From Bacteroidales bacterium (GTDB taxonomy: Bacteria > Bacteroidota > Bacteroidia > Bacteroidales > UBA7332), in contig JAQTZA010000004.1 in assembly GCA_028687995.1 (NCBI GenBank), forward strand, positions 124,001 to 188,000: DNA of 64,000 nt, in the 5' to 3' direction. Below, one piece after another: positions 1 through 7,760 of the stretch. Positions within the stretch are counted from its first letter, which is position 1. Each line of letters begins with the position of its first letter. The notes beneath the pieces were generated by a model. The model made no database searches. It was not told the origin of the DNA and was given only the letters and a program-made list of their open reading frames with translations. The position numbers and the translations under genes are program-made.

Positions 1-2
1 TG

Positions 3-1301
3 CAGGCTTCTCGCTGTATGGACTGTGGTATTCCGTTTTGCCATTGGGCTTGTCCTACGGCAAACCGTCAACCAGAGTGGCAAGATTTGGCATACAGAGG
101 AAAATGGAAAGAGGCTTACGAATCGTTGGAATCTACAGACGACTTTCCTGAATTTACAGGTCGCGTGTGTCCTGCACCTTGCGAAAAGGCGTGCGTGCTG
201 AAACTTACAAACGATAGTCCTGTGACCATTCGTGAAAACGAATGTTCGATTGCAGAACGTGCCTTTGCAGAAGGCTTTGTGGTGCCTCGCATCCCAAAGT
301 ACCGATCTGGGAAGAAAGTGGCTGTGATTGGTTCAGGTCCTGCCGGTATGGCAGCTGCCAATCAGTTGAATCGTAAAGGTCACGAAGTAACTCTTTTTGA
401 GAAAAATGAAACCATTGGCGGATTGCTTCGCTTCGGTATTCCAGATTTCAAACTCAATAAAAAGGTAATTGATCGTCGTCTCGAGATCATGGAAACAGAA
501 GGCGTTCAGTTCAAAACGGGTGTGCATGTTGGCAAAGATATTTCTGGCAAAGAAATTATGAATCAATACGATGCTGTTTGTTTGGCAATAGGTGCTGAAC
601 AACCACGCGATTTACCCATTCCGGGACGTGATTTGAAAGGGGTGTATTTTGCATTGGAATTTCTTTCTCAACAAAACCGGGTGATTGCTGGTCAAACTTT
701 TGATGCCGATACTCGTATCGACGCCAAAGGGAAGCATGTATTGGTGATTGGTGGTGGTGATACCGGTTCCGACTGCGTTGGAACGTCTGTTCGTCACGGT
801 GCAGCAAGTATTACTCAAATTGAGATTATGCCTATGCCTCCTGCACATCACAACCCAGCTACTCCATGGCCAGCTTATCCAATGGTATTGAAAACATCTT
901 CATCTCACGAAGAGGGTTGTACCCGTCGTTGGAGCTTAGAGACAAAACAGTTCATCGGTAAAGATGGTGTTTTGACCGAAGTAGAACTCGAAGAGGTGAA
1001 ATGGGAAAAGGATGCTGAAGGACGCATGCAATTGGTTCGCACCGGTAAGAAAGAGATGATGAAAGTGGATCTTGTATTCTTGGCGATGGGTTTTGTACAC
1101 CCAGTTCAAGAGGGATTGCTTGCTGAGTTAGGTGTTGCAGCTGATGCACGTAAGAACGTACAAATCAATGGTCGTTACCAAACATCTATTGATAAGGTAT
1201 TTGCTGCCGGTGATGCTCATTTGGGCGCCAGTTTGGTGGTTCGCGCTATCAACTCAGGTCGCAAAGCGGCTGAAGGCATCGATAAATTCTTGAAAAAATA
1301 G
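3..1301 (+). CDS. gltD: Glutamate synthase (NADPH) small subunit, 5'-truncated by window
   Basis: Small (beta) subunit of glutamate synthase, which passes NADPH electrons through FAD and Fe-S centres to the large subunit for glutamate formation from glutamine and 2-oxoglutarate. The reading frame is open to the window edge and the conserved start of the family (SRCMDCGIPFCH) begins before the first ATG at 18, so the gene starts upstream and the large subunit gene is probably there too. Visible: the cysteine pairs of the N-terminal iron-sulfur domain (CMDC...C...C and CPAPCEKAC), the FAD dinucleotide motif GSGPAG near visible residue 105, the NADPH motif GGGDTG near 245, and the C-terminal FAD motif AAGDAHLGAS. 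A rho-independent terminator follows. Other members of the GltD-like oxidoreductase family are possible but the full-length match favours GltD. Confidence 0.93.
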   Translation, partial: QASRCMDCGIPFCHWACPTANRQPEWQDLAYRGKWKEAYESLESTDDFPEFTGRVCPAPCEKACVLKLTNDSPVTIRENECSIAERAFAEGFVVPRIPKYRSGKKVAVIGSGPAGMAAANQLNRKGHEVTLFEKNETIGGLLRFGIPDFKLNKKVIDRRLEIMETEGVQFKTGVHVGKDISGKEIMNQYDAVCLAIGAEQPRDLPIPGRDLKGVYFALEFLSQQNRVIAGQTFDADTRIDAKGKHVLVIGGGDTGSDCVGTSVRHGAASITQIEIMPMPPAHHNPATPWPAYPMVLKTSSSHEEGCTRRWSLETKQFIGKDGVLTEVELEEVKWEKDAEGRMQLVRTGKKEMMKVDLVFLAMGFVHPVQEGLLAELGVAADARKNVQINGRYQTSIDKVFAAGDAHLGASLVVRAINSGRKAAEGIDKFLKK

Positions 1302-1323
1302 TATTTCAAAATACTGGTTTAAC

Positions 1324-1359
1324 AGCTGCTGCGAGATGATACTTGTAGCAGCTTTTTTT
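1324..1359 (+). terminator. Rho-independent terminator of gltD
   Basis: Stem AGCTGCT / AGCAGCT separated by a 16-base loop and followed by seven T, 22 bases after the gltD stop codon. Confidence 0.8.
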
Positions 1360-1620
1360 GTTCCCAAGGGACGAGCGGTTTTCCAATCGCTTGAAAATTG
1401 AATCCAATCACTCAAGCGACAAGGATGTCGCTTCTCCTTAGATACACGATTTATGAAACTTTTTATACTAAAATATAAAATTTCTTTTTTTTGAAAGAGG
1501 CGTAAAATTTCAAGACATATTAATGGCAGTTTATGTGTATTTTTGTACCGCAATAGGGTATTTGTTAGAAAATAACCCAGATTCAACTCTTTATATAACC
1601 CAACAATAGAAATCTGAAAG
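1360..1620 (+). promoter_or_regulatory. gltD-purF intergenic region with a probable purF -7 box
   Basis: No gene is seen here. At 1538-1545 TATTTTTG matches the Bacteroidota -7 consensus TAnnTTTG, which would give a purF leader of about 70 bases. No clear TTTG -33 box lies at the expected distance. No riboswitch was recognised. Confidence 0.45.
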
Positions 1621-3489
1621 ATGTCGGATAGCATCAAGCACGAATGCGGTATAGCGATGATTCGCCTTTTGAAACCGCTGGAGTATTATCAGGAAAAGTA
1701 CGGAACTAACTCTTATGGGCTAAACAAGCTTTACCTGCTGATGGAAAAACAGCACAACCGAGGGCAAGAAGGTGCCGGAGTAGCTTGTGTAAAACTTGAC
1801 GCAAAACCTGGTGATGAGTATATTTTCAGAGAGCGATCGACCGGCTCGAACGCCATTCACCGCACGTTTGAGAGCATTCATGCTCATATAAACGACGTAA
1901 ACAATCCAAACAACAACTCATTTAAAGGAGAACTCTACATGGGTCACCTCCGATACAGTACCACCGGTCGATCTGGTATCTCCTACGTTCACCCTTTCCT
2001 TCGTCGCAATAACTGGAAAAGTAGAAACATCGCTTTGGCTGGTAATTTTAACCTCACCAATGTAGATGAAATATTTAATTTCATCGTGTCGCAAGGTCAG
2101 CATCCTCGACACAATGCAGACACGTTTATCATTCTCGAATTGATCGGCTATCTGCTCGACAGACAAGTAGAAAAACTTTACGAACAGTACAAATGGAACG
2201 GTGCTACCGGACCAGAAATCAACAAACTGATAGAAGAAAATTTGGATGTGGAAAACATTATCCGTGAAGCCAGCCGTATGTGGGATGGTGGTTATGTGAT
2301 GTGTGGTCTTATCGGAAGCGGCGATGCATTTGCGTTTCGCGACCCGTGGGGCATTCGTCCGGCTTTCTATTATCAGGATGATGAAGTCGTAGTGATTGCA
2401 TCCGAGCGCCCAGTGATACAGACAGTGATGAATGTGGCGTACGATGATGTGAAAGAGTTGAATCCCGGACAAAGCATCGTTATCAAAAATAATGGTACGG
2501 TCAATTTAACCCAAATCCATCAACCTCGCGAGACTTCTGCTTGTTCGTTTGAGCGTATCTATTTCTCTCGTGGTAGCGACAAGGATATCTATACCGAACG
2601 AAAAGCGCTGGGGAAAAAATTGGTGGATCAGGTATTGAAATCGATAGACAACGACTTGGATAATACCGTATTTTCCTTTATTCCAAATACTGCCGAAGTA
2701 GCCTTTTACGGTTTGGTGGAGGGGATGGAAGAGCACCTCAACAACAAGAAAATCAAACAGATTCGAGAGAAAAATGGTAGCTTGACGGAGCAGGATTTGC
2801 AAGATATTCTGGCAAAACGTATCCGTTTTGAGAAAGTGGCCATCAAAGATATTAAGTTGCGCACATTTATTGCCGAAGATAACAACCGTAACGACTTGGC
2901 AACACACGTTTATGACATAACGTATGGCTCTATTCGTCCGGGAATCGATAATTTGGTGGTGATCGACGACAGCATTGTGCGAGGAACTACTTTGAAACAG
3001 AGCATTATTAAAATTTTAGACAGATTAAACCCTAAAAAAATTATCATCGTCTCCTCTTCGCCTCAGGTGCGTTTCCCCGATTGCTACGGCATCGATATGT
3101 CGCGCATGAACGAGTTTATCGCCTTCAAAGCGGCGGTAGAGTTGATGAAAGATCAAGGTCGCGAGGCAGAAATAGAGAAAATATACAAAAAATCGAAAGC
3201 GCAAGAGGGTTTTCCGAAAGAGAAAATCAAAAACTACGCTGTAGAAATTTACAACTCATTCACCGACGAAGAGGTCTCTGCCAAAATCGCTGAGATGCTC
3301 ACTCCTGCCGACACAAAAGCCAGCGTAGAGATTGTCTATCAAACCATCGAGGCTCTGCACAAAGCGTGTCCCAATCATACGGGCGACTGGTATTTCTCTG
3401 GTGAATACCCAACACCCGGTGGTACACGGCTTGTCAATCAGGCTTTTATCAACTACATCGAAGGAAGTGACAAGCGCATGGTAGAGTAA
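1621..3489 (+). CDS. purF: Amidophosphoribosyltransferase, long Bacteroidota form
   Basis: Catalyses the first committed step of purine synthesis, converting PRPP and glutamine to phosphoribosylamine. The N-terminal Ntn glutaminase domain begins with the probable nucleophile Cys9 (HECGIAM), so an eight-residue propeptide would have to be removed, followed by QHNRGQEGAG and GHLRYSTTG. The phosphoribosyltransferase loop VVIDDSIVRGTT lies near residues 445-456. At 622 residues it is longer than the ~500-residue E. coli type; the long form is known in Bacteroidota and has extra segments in the PRT domain and at the C terminus. Some Bacteroidota carry a second, shorter PurF, so this could be one of two paralogues. 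A strong terminator follows. Confidence 0.88.
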   Translation: MSDSIKHECGIAMIRLLKPLEYYQEKYGTNSYGLNKLYLLMEKQHNRGQEGAGVACVKLDAKPGDEYIFRERSTGSNAIHRTFESIHAHINDVNNPNNNSFKGELYMGHLRYSTTGRSGISYVHPFLRRNNWKSRNIALAGNFNLTNVDEIFNFIVSQGQHPRHNADTFIILELIGYLLDRQVEKLYEQYKWNGATGPEINKLIEENLDVENIIREASRMWDGGYVMCGLIGSGDAFAFRDPWGIRPAFYYQDDEVVVIASERPVIQTVMNVAYDDVKELNPGQSIVIKNNGTVNLTQIHQPRETSACSFERIYFSRGSDKDIYTERKALGKKLVDQVLKSIDNDLDNTVFSFIPNTAEVAFYGLVEGMEEHLNNKKIKQIREKNGSLTEQDLQDILAKRIRFEKVAIKDIKLRTFIAEDNNRNDLATHVYDITYGSIRPGIDNLVVIDDSIVRGTTLKQSIIKILDRLNPKKIIIVSSSPQVRFPDCYGIDMSRMNEFIAFKAAVELMKDQGREAEIEKIYKKSKAQEGFPKEKIKNYAVEIYNSFTDEEVSAKIAEMLTPADTKASVEIVYQTIEALHKACPNHTGDWYFSGEYPTPGGTRLVNQAFINYIEGSDKRMVE

Positions 3490-3511
3490 CACAACACCTT
3501 ATATTTCCAAG

Positions 3512-3549
3512 AACTCCCGCTCAACTATCTGTTGGGACGGGAGTTTTTT
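3512..3549 (+). terminator. Rho-independent terminator of purF
   Basis: Stem AACTCCCG (3512-3519) / CGGGAGTT (3538-3545) with an 18-base loop and a T run. The right arm GGGACGGGAGTTTTTT is almost the same as the right end of the fold-back repeat at 5285-5300. Confidence 0.85.
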
Positions 3550-3579
3550 ATATACTCTCTTTGCGGTTAATTAGATTAT

Positions 3580-3703
3580 TCGGTATATTTGTTGGCGGAA
3601 GATAATTCTTAATACAAAAGAAGCAGAATTACAATTGAAATCAGCGGAGTTAAATCTCGCTGACGTTCATCGCCATTGTGCGGTATATCCGAAGGAACGG
3701 GGG
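3580..3703 (+). repeat. Fold-back repeat, copy 1 (degenerate)
   Basis: The right half, 3640-3703, matches copies 2 and 3 (TCAGCGGAGTTAAATCTCGC, then GCGGTATATCCGAAGG-ACGGGG). The left half is strongly diverged; only GGTATATTTGTTGGCGGAA near 3582-3600 resembles it. It sits about 55 bases before the DUF3592 gene. Confidence 0.6.
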
Positions 3704-3757
3704 AAGCAGATATTAAATAAGAAATAAATCTCAGTACTAAATTAAATATATAAACTT

Positions 3758-4249
3758 ATGTCATCAGAATACATTTTTTATATACTGATTGTCTTTTGTG
3801 TTGGTTTTATAGTTATTCTATTTGGAATTTATTTAGCTGCAAAGTCAAGCGATACAAAAAAATGGCATGAAACAACAGGAGTTGTTTTAAAATCGGAATT
3901 AGAGAAAACAAGTACGGCAGCTGGATATGATGGAGAATCTCAATCCTTTAAAGCATCAATTGAATATAGATATAAAGTAGATAATCAAGAATATACTTCT
4001 AAGAGAGTTTTCTATGGAGATAATATTAGTTTACCTCTACCATTTAAATTTAAATCATTGATTAAACTATATTCAAAAGATTCTGAAGTAATTGTGTATT
4101 ACAATCCTTTAAAGCCCAAAGAATCAGTTTTACAAAAAGGTCTCAAATTTATTGTAATTGAGCTTTTTTTATTAGGTTGTTTCTTTATCCTATTTGGATT
4201 TGCAATTTTGAAATATGAAACAGCTATCAAATCTTTCTTTGCTAATTAA
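3758..4249 (+). CDS. DUF3592 family membrane protein
   Basis: A 163-residue protein with a transmembrane helix at about residues 5-28, an extramembrane beta-rich stretch (VEYRYKVDN-like, GDNI, VYYNP-KPKESVL) and a second helix at about 131-153, the layout of DUF3592 proteins. Function is unknown. Relatives are often found among immunity-type genes of polymorphic toxin loci, but that is context from other genomes. The gene has low GC compared with purF and lies between two copies of the fold-back repeat, as an isolated cassette with its own ~50-base AT-rich leader. Confidence 0.72.
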   Translation: MSSEYIFYILIVFCVGFIVILFGIYLAAKSSDTKKWHETTGVVLKSELEKTSTAAGYDGESQSFKASIEYRYKVDNQEYTSKRVFYGDNISLPLPFKFKSLIKLYSKDSEVIVYYNPLKPKESVLQKGLKFIVIELFLLGCFFILFGFAILKYETAIKSFFAN

Positions 4250-4410
4250 TTATTTTAACCCGTAGTGCGGTAATGTATCAGATTTGGTGATGACGATTCA
4301 AATAGTTGGTAATCAAATGATAATTGAAGAGTGGTGGGTAATGTACTCGCCATTCTTTGTTATAAGAGTTTAAAACAAAGAATATAGAAGCATTATGAAT
4401 GAGAATAACA
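4250..4410. other. Downstream flank of the DUF3592 cassette, no gene
   Basis: Non-coding. It contains the 18-mer GGTAATGTATCAGATTTG (4269-4286), which recurs exactly after the barstar-like gene (5110-5127), followed in both places by a similar but diverged AT-rich stretch before the fold-back repeat. The two cassette flanks therefore share ancestry. Confidence 0.6.
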
Positions 4411-4532
4411 CCCCGTACCGCCGGATATGAAGCCATAGAATAGTGATGTTGGTTGGCGGGAAACAAAGTTCAGTGGAGCTAAATCTCGCTAACCAACAAC
4501 ACGATTGTATGATATATCCGAAGGGACTAGGA
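4411..4532 (+). repeat. Fold-back repeat, copy 2
   Basis: About 93% identical by eye to copy 3. Nested arms: GGATAT (4423-4428) / ATATCC (4513-4518) and TGTTGGTT (4447-4454) / AACCAACA (4491-4498). The outermost arm CCCCGTACC / GGGACTAGG pairs at only 6 of 9 positions, unlike copy 3 where it is perfect. Confidence 0.85.
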
Positions 4533-4579
4533 GACATAAGAGACCATTATAAAACACTTAAAAAATTTAAATATTGATT

Positions 4580-5104
4580 ATGGCTAATTGGAAATGGGAT
4601 AGAAGTTATGATGAAGATGAAAGCTTAGATTGGACCATTATTCGTAATGGGCCAATTGTAAAATATTTTTCATCGGACATCTTAGAACAACACATTGTAG
4701 ATTTGAAAAAAATGCGATATCAAGTAGTTGATGTGTCAGTTTCTACATGGACAAAAGATAATGCACATAGAAAAATCCGTGAGGCATTTGATTTTCCCGA
4801 GTATTATGGGGAGAACTCCGCAGCATTCGGGGATTGTTTAGATGATATGTTTAACAGAAAATATATTGGTTTGGTGATTGTATTTCGCCATTTTGATAAT
4901 TTTTATTCTAAAGAACAAGATTTTAGCGAGGCATTGCTTGATTCCATTTTTGGGGTAACATGGGCTTGGCTACTTACTGGACAGAAGCTAATTACTATTA
5001 TTCAATGCGAGAATCCCGACTTTGAAACAAATAAGGTAGGAGGATTTGTGCCTTCTTGGAATGGTTGGGAATGGTTAAATAGTAGGCGTGAGAAGAAGAA
5101 GTAA
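4580..5104 (+). CDS. Barstar-like (barnase inhibitor) family protein
   Basis: About 174 residues. The central segment KDNAHRKIREAFDFPEYYGE and the following ALGDCL-like NSAAFGDCLDDM is the hallmark of the barstar family, whose founder binds and blocks the RNase barnase. The protein is nearly twice as long as classic barstar (~90 residues), with extra N- and C-terminal parts. No barnase-type RNase gene is nearby, so it is an orphan inhibitor or an immunity cassette. ATG at 4580 is chosen; a TTG two codons earlier is possible. The gene lies between fold-back repeats 2 and 3 and has an AT-rich leader of about 47 bases after copy 2. Confidence 0.75.
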   Translation: MANWKWDRSYDEDESLDWTIIRNGPIVKYFSSDILEQHIVDLKKMRYQVVDVSVSTWTKDNAHRKIREAFDFPEYYGENSAAFGDCLDDMFNRKYIGLVIVFRHFDNFYSKEQDFSEALLDSIFGVTWAWLLTGQKLITIIQCENPDFETNKVGGFVPSWNGWEWLNSRREKKK

Positions 5105-5171
5105 AATTTGGTAATGTATCAGATTTGCCGATAATACTTTAAGTGGTTGAAAATAAGCAATAATCAGTAAA

Positions 5172-5300
5172 CCCCGTCCCGCCGGATATGAAGCCATAGA
5201 ATAGTGATGTTGGTTGGTGGGAAACAGAGTTCAGCGGAGCTAAATCTCGCTAACCAACAACACCATTGTACGGTATATCCGAAGGGACGGGGAGTTTTTT
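5172..5300 (+). repeat. Fold-back repeat, copy 3, ending as a terminator
   Basis: Perfect outer arms CCCCGTCCC (5172-5180) / GGGACGGGG (5284-5292), then GGATAT / ATATCC across a 3-base internal loop, then TGTTGGTT (5208-5215) / AACCAACA (5252-5259). The right arm runs straight into AGTTTTTT, so as RNA it could act as a rho-independent terminator for the barstar-like gene. Confidence 0.85.
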
Positions 5301-6150
5301 ATTTTTGTTTTGCCAAAACGATGCTGTTTTTGAAATCGATCCCTTCATACATCGGATAATTTCGGGGAGTTTGCTCACCCATAGTTCCATTTTCGTCGGA
5401 TCGATTGCCTTCCATTCCTCCATTTCTATTCCCGTAACCGCCACCCATTCTTCTGCCACCTTCGCCACCCATTCCTGCACGGAAACTGCCACCCATATGA
5501 TTTCCATCATCCGATTGTATCACTTGCAATGTAATATCTTTGGTGCATATTTTCGCTAAGTCGAAATTTTCTCCAAAGAGTTCACTCAGTGGAACTCTGC
5601 ACTCAAGTATCATCTGATTTTGTTTGTTCCACTTGATGTCGAAAGAGATCACGCCACCCTCTCCCGAGGTCAAGGTCTCTTTGCTTTTCAGAAATCCATC
5701 GGTTTGAATGTTGGGTTTTGCCATCAGATAGAGGTTTTTGAGAATGTCCATCCGGTTGTTGCGCACCTGATTAGGATTGCTGTTATCCAGTTTGGATTCG
5801 CTCATTTGGTCAACGCTTTCTTTGTCGGGTTTATGTCCCGATAATTTCAACGTGCCAGCCACTTTCGGTTTTATTTTTGTTTTGAGGCTAATCGTCAATC
5901 CACCACGCATAATTCGCATCTGACCAGAAGGCTCAATAACATCAAACGCTAGATAGAGATACCGTTCGTCGTTCCCAAAACCATAGCGCATGGTACTCGT
6001 TTTATCGAAATAGTGAAGCGCATTTTTCCAATCTTGCGTATTCCCATCAATGATTACACTGTCTAGCCACTCGGCTCTGTTTTGTGCGTTTGTATTTTGT
6101 GCGAATAAAAATATCACAAACAGTACGATACTCCATTTCGAAAATTTCAT
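5299..6150 (-). CDS. Secreted protein with CBM9-like domain and glycine-rich tract
   Basis: 283 residues with a signal peptide (about 1-22, ending TNAQ). Residues ~25-75 (IDGNTQDWKNALHYF ... YLYLAFDV) match the opening of family 9 carbohydrate-binding-module-like domains, which occur in secreted Bacteroidota proteins. Residues ~213-245 are a Gly/Met/Arg-rich low-complexity tract (GGSFRAGMGGEGGRRMGGG). A role in binding a carbohydrate or other ligand at the cell surface is inferred from the domain only. A TATCTTTG -7 box (6180-6187, minus strand) would give a ~23-base leader. The stop codon is 7 bases from the end of fold-back copy 3, so the gene converges on the cassette patch. Confidence 0.7.
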   Translation of the reverse strand: MKFSKWSIVLFVIFLFAQNTNAQNRAEWLDSVIIDGNTQDWKNALHYFDKTSTMRYGFGNDERYLYLAFDVIEPSGQMRIMRGGLTISLKTKIKPKVAGTLKLSGHKPDKESVDQMSESKLDNSNPNQVRNNRMDILKNLYLMAKPNIQTDGFLKSKETLTSGEGGVISFDIKWNKQNQMILECRVPLSELFGENFDLAKICTKDITLQVIQSDDGNHMGGSFRAGMGGEGGRRMGGGYGNRNGGMEGNRSDENGTMGEQTPRNYPMYEGIDFKNSIVLAKQK

Positions 6151-6179
6151 TGTCTCAACGTTTAAGTGGGATGAAAAAG

Positions 6180-6187
6180 CAAAGATA
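6180..6187 (-). promoter_or_regulatory. -7 box of the CBM9-like gene
   Basis: Minus-strand TATCTTTG matches TAnnTTTG; predicted start about 7 bases downstream. No convincing -33 element was found. Confidence 0.4.
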
Positions 6188-6382
6188 GAGAAACAACTAT
6201 TTGAAATACGCCAAATTTCGTCAATTAACAGGTGTCAAATGTTAATAAATTGGGGCAACACTCAACAAAATAGACATTTCTTCATCTAACGAATAAGTGG
6301 TTTCGAAACTAAATTGTGTGAAAGTTGCAGATTCTTGGGCATTTAAAATTTTCTCGAAATGCAGACGAATGCAAGCTAGCAT

Positions 6383-6413
6383 ATTGATTTTTTGAAATCA
6401 ATTTTTACCTTTG
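6383..6413 (+). promoter_or_regulatory. Promoter with overlapping hairpin, upstream of beta-barrel gene
   Basis: TTG (6384-6386), 19 bases, TACCTTTG (6406-6413) fits the Bacteroidota promoter. An inverted repeat TTGATTT (6384-6390) / AAATCAA (6395-6401) covers the upstream element and ends just before the -7 box, so it could be an operator. The rest of the 303-base gap 6151-6453 shows no gene. Confidence 0.5.
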
Positions 6414-6453
6414 AACCACGATAACAAATTTAACCCTAAATAAAATTGATTGT

Positions 6454-7068
6454 ATGAAAAAGAAAATCGGATTATTGGTCATTGTTTTAACTCTTGGGAT
6501 TGTCTCTACTGTGAATGCTCAAATCAAATTTGGAGCAAAAGTAGGACTCAATATGTCGTCTGCCAGTGTGCTCGATTTTGGGAATTTGAGTAATAACCTC
6601 AACGCCGCCAATTACAACGGGTTGATGGTGGGTCCAACCATGGAGGTTTCTTTGTTTGGTATGGGTTTCGATGCGTCGTTACTCTACTCCCAAAAAGGAA
6701 TCGCGATTAAAGATTTCGGAAATGCGTCCATTTCGTATCTCGAATTACCTATCAATTTGAAGTACAAATTGGGTATTCCAAAAGTGATAGGTGTATATGG
6801 TACTGCAGGTCCCTATTTTAGTTATGCTTTCTCCGATAAGCTTTCGAGCGATGTTATCAAATCGATCGACAAAAGCAGCGTTGAAGTAGGTGTTAGCGTG
6901 GGTGCTGGCGTGGAGTTGTTGAGCAAAATACAGGTGGGTGCTGTGTATAGCATCGGATTGAATAAAAATACCGTAGAAATCGCTGATCCAATGAATGCCG
7001 CCGCCGCATTAACCAAAATGGATTATCGAAACGGTACTTTATCGCTTACTGCTACCTATTTCTTTTAA
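6454..7068 (+). CDS. Outer membrane beta-barrel protein (PorT/OmpA-barrel type)
   Basis: 204 residues. Signal peptide at about 1-22 (cleavage after VNA), then FGAKVGLNMSS, typical of the outer-membrane beta-barrel family common in Bacteroidota, with alternating hydrophobic strands through to a terminal aromatic residue (ATYFF). Such proteins sit in the outer membrane; no specific transport substrate can be inferred. It has its own promoter and terminator and appears monocistronic. Confidence 0.8.
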   Translation: MKKKIGLLVIVLTLGIVSTVNAQIKFGAKVGLNMSSASVLDFGNLSNNLNAANYNGLMVGPTMEVSLFGMGFDASLLYSQKGIAIKDFGNASISYLELPINLKYKLGIPKVIGVYGTAGPYFSYAFSDKLSSDVIKSIDKSSVEVGVSVGAGVELLSKIQVGAVYSIGLNKNTVEIADPMNAAAALTKMDYRNGTLSLTATYFF

Positions 7069-7089
7069 AATAAAATAAACATTCCATCG

Positions 7090-7126
7090 ACTCCCATTTC
7101 TACTATAAGAAGTGGGAGTTTTTTTG
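7090..7126 (+). terminator. Rho-independent terminator of the beta-barrel gene
   Basis: Stem ACTCCCATTTCT / AGAAGTGGGAGT (one G-T pair), 6-base loop, then seven T. Confidence 0.88.
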
Positions 7127-7153
7127 TGATATTGCACAAAATGTGTACTTTTG
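7123..7153 (+). promoter_or_regulatory. Promoter of the gtrA-like gene
   Basis: TTTG (7123-7126), 19-base spacer, TACTTTTG (7146-7153): an excellent match to the TTTG/TAnnTTTG Bacteroidota promoter. The -33 box is embedded in the T run of the preceding terminator. The start codon follows after about 26 bases of leader. Confidence 0.65.
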
Positions 7154-7185
7154 GCACTTGCTTTTAAAACCCAATTTCCCATTCA

Positions 7186-7677
7186 TTGAAAACGCTCCAA
7201 CATTTCATCATTATACTGCTCGATGCTCTTCACAAACCATTTGCGAAGATTATTCCACAGCAAACATTTCGGTATGCAGCCTGTGGTGGTGGAAATTCAG
7301 CGTTGGACATCTTGCTCTATTTTATAGCCTTTCATTTTGTGTTGCACGAAAGCATTGTAGAACTCGGTTTTGTAGCCATCAGTGGTCACATTGCTGCTTT
7401 TTTGTTGGTTTTTCCTATCACTTTTTCAACAGGTTTTTTGTTGGGGAAATACATCACCTTCACTCAATCAGAATTGAGAGGTCGCATTCAGCTTTTACGC
7501 TATGGCATCACAGTTGGCGGTTCTATTCTCCTAAATTATCTGTTCCTCAAACTCTTTGTCGAATATGTTCATTTGTTCCCAACTGTTTCTAAAATCTTGA
7601 CCACCTTTTTTGTTGTTGCATACAGCTATGTGGTTCAGAAATACTACACCTTCAAAGTTGTTGCTACCAAAGGTTGA
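7186..7677 (+). CDS. GtrA-like membrane protein
   Basis: 163 residues with four hydrophobic helices (about 38-60, 67-90, 103-125, 130-150) and the motif FRYAACGGGNSALDILLY near residue 28, which is the GtrA/DPMS-TM domain (RY...GG). GtrA proteins act with polyprenyl-phosphate sugar transferases in surface polysaccharide synthesis, possibly flipping the lipid-linked sugar. No glycosyltransferase is adjacent, so the partner is elsewhere. It lies between its own promoter and priA. Confidence 0.83.
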   Translation: MKTLQHFIIILLDALHKPFAKIIPQQTFRYAACGGGNSALDILLYFIAFHFVLHESIVELGFVAISGHIAAFLLVFPITFSTGFLLGKYITFTQSELRGRIQLLRYGITVGGSILLNYLFLKLFVEYVHLFPTVSKILTTFFVVAYSYVVQKYYTFKVVATKG

Positions 7678-7744
7678 GTGGTTGATAGTCAAAATCCGAT
7701 GCCTAGGCAAGAAATTTTGGCTATGCGAATCCATCTTTTTTGCC

Positions 7745-7752
7745 TATTTTTG
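7745..7752 (+). promoter_or_regulatory. -7 box just upstream of priA
   Basis: TATTTTTG, with a TTTG 25 bases upstream (7716-7719), slightly too far. If used, transcription would start only a base or two before the priA ATG, giving an almost leaderless mRNA. Confidence 0.35.
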
Positions 7753-7760
7753 TAGTTCGT

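Noticed and set aside
1254-1637. 127-codon open frame on the minus strand between gltD and purF
   Set aside because: Runs through the gltD terminator and the purF start, has no family character and no promoter match; taken as chance.
1918-2472. 184-codon antisense frame inside purF
   Set aside because: Cys/His-rich antisense shadow of a strongly coding gene.
3580-5292. Fold-back repeats as integron attC sites
   Set aside because: The lengths and cassette layout are similar, but the candidate core GTTGGTT does not fit GTTRRRY and there is no integron integrase in the window.
7143-7592. 149-codon frame overlapping the GtrA-like gene
   Set aside because: Starts within the promoter and gives a Ser/His/Cys-rich translation without family features; the GtrA frame is clearly the real one.
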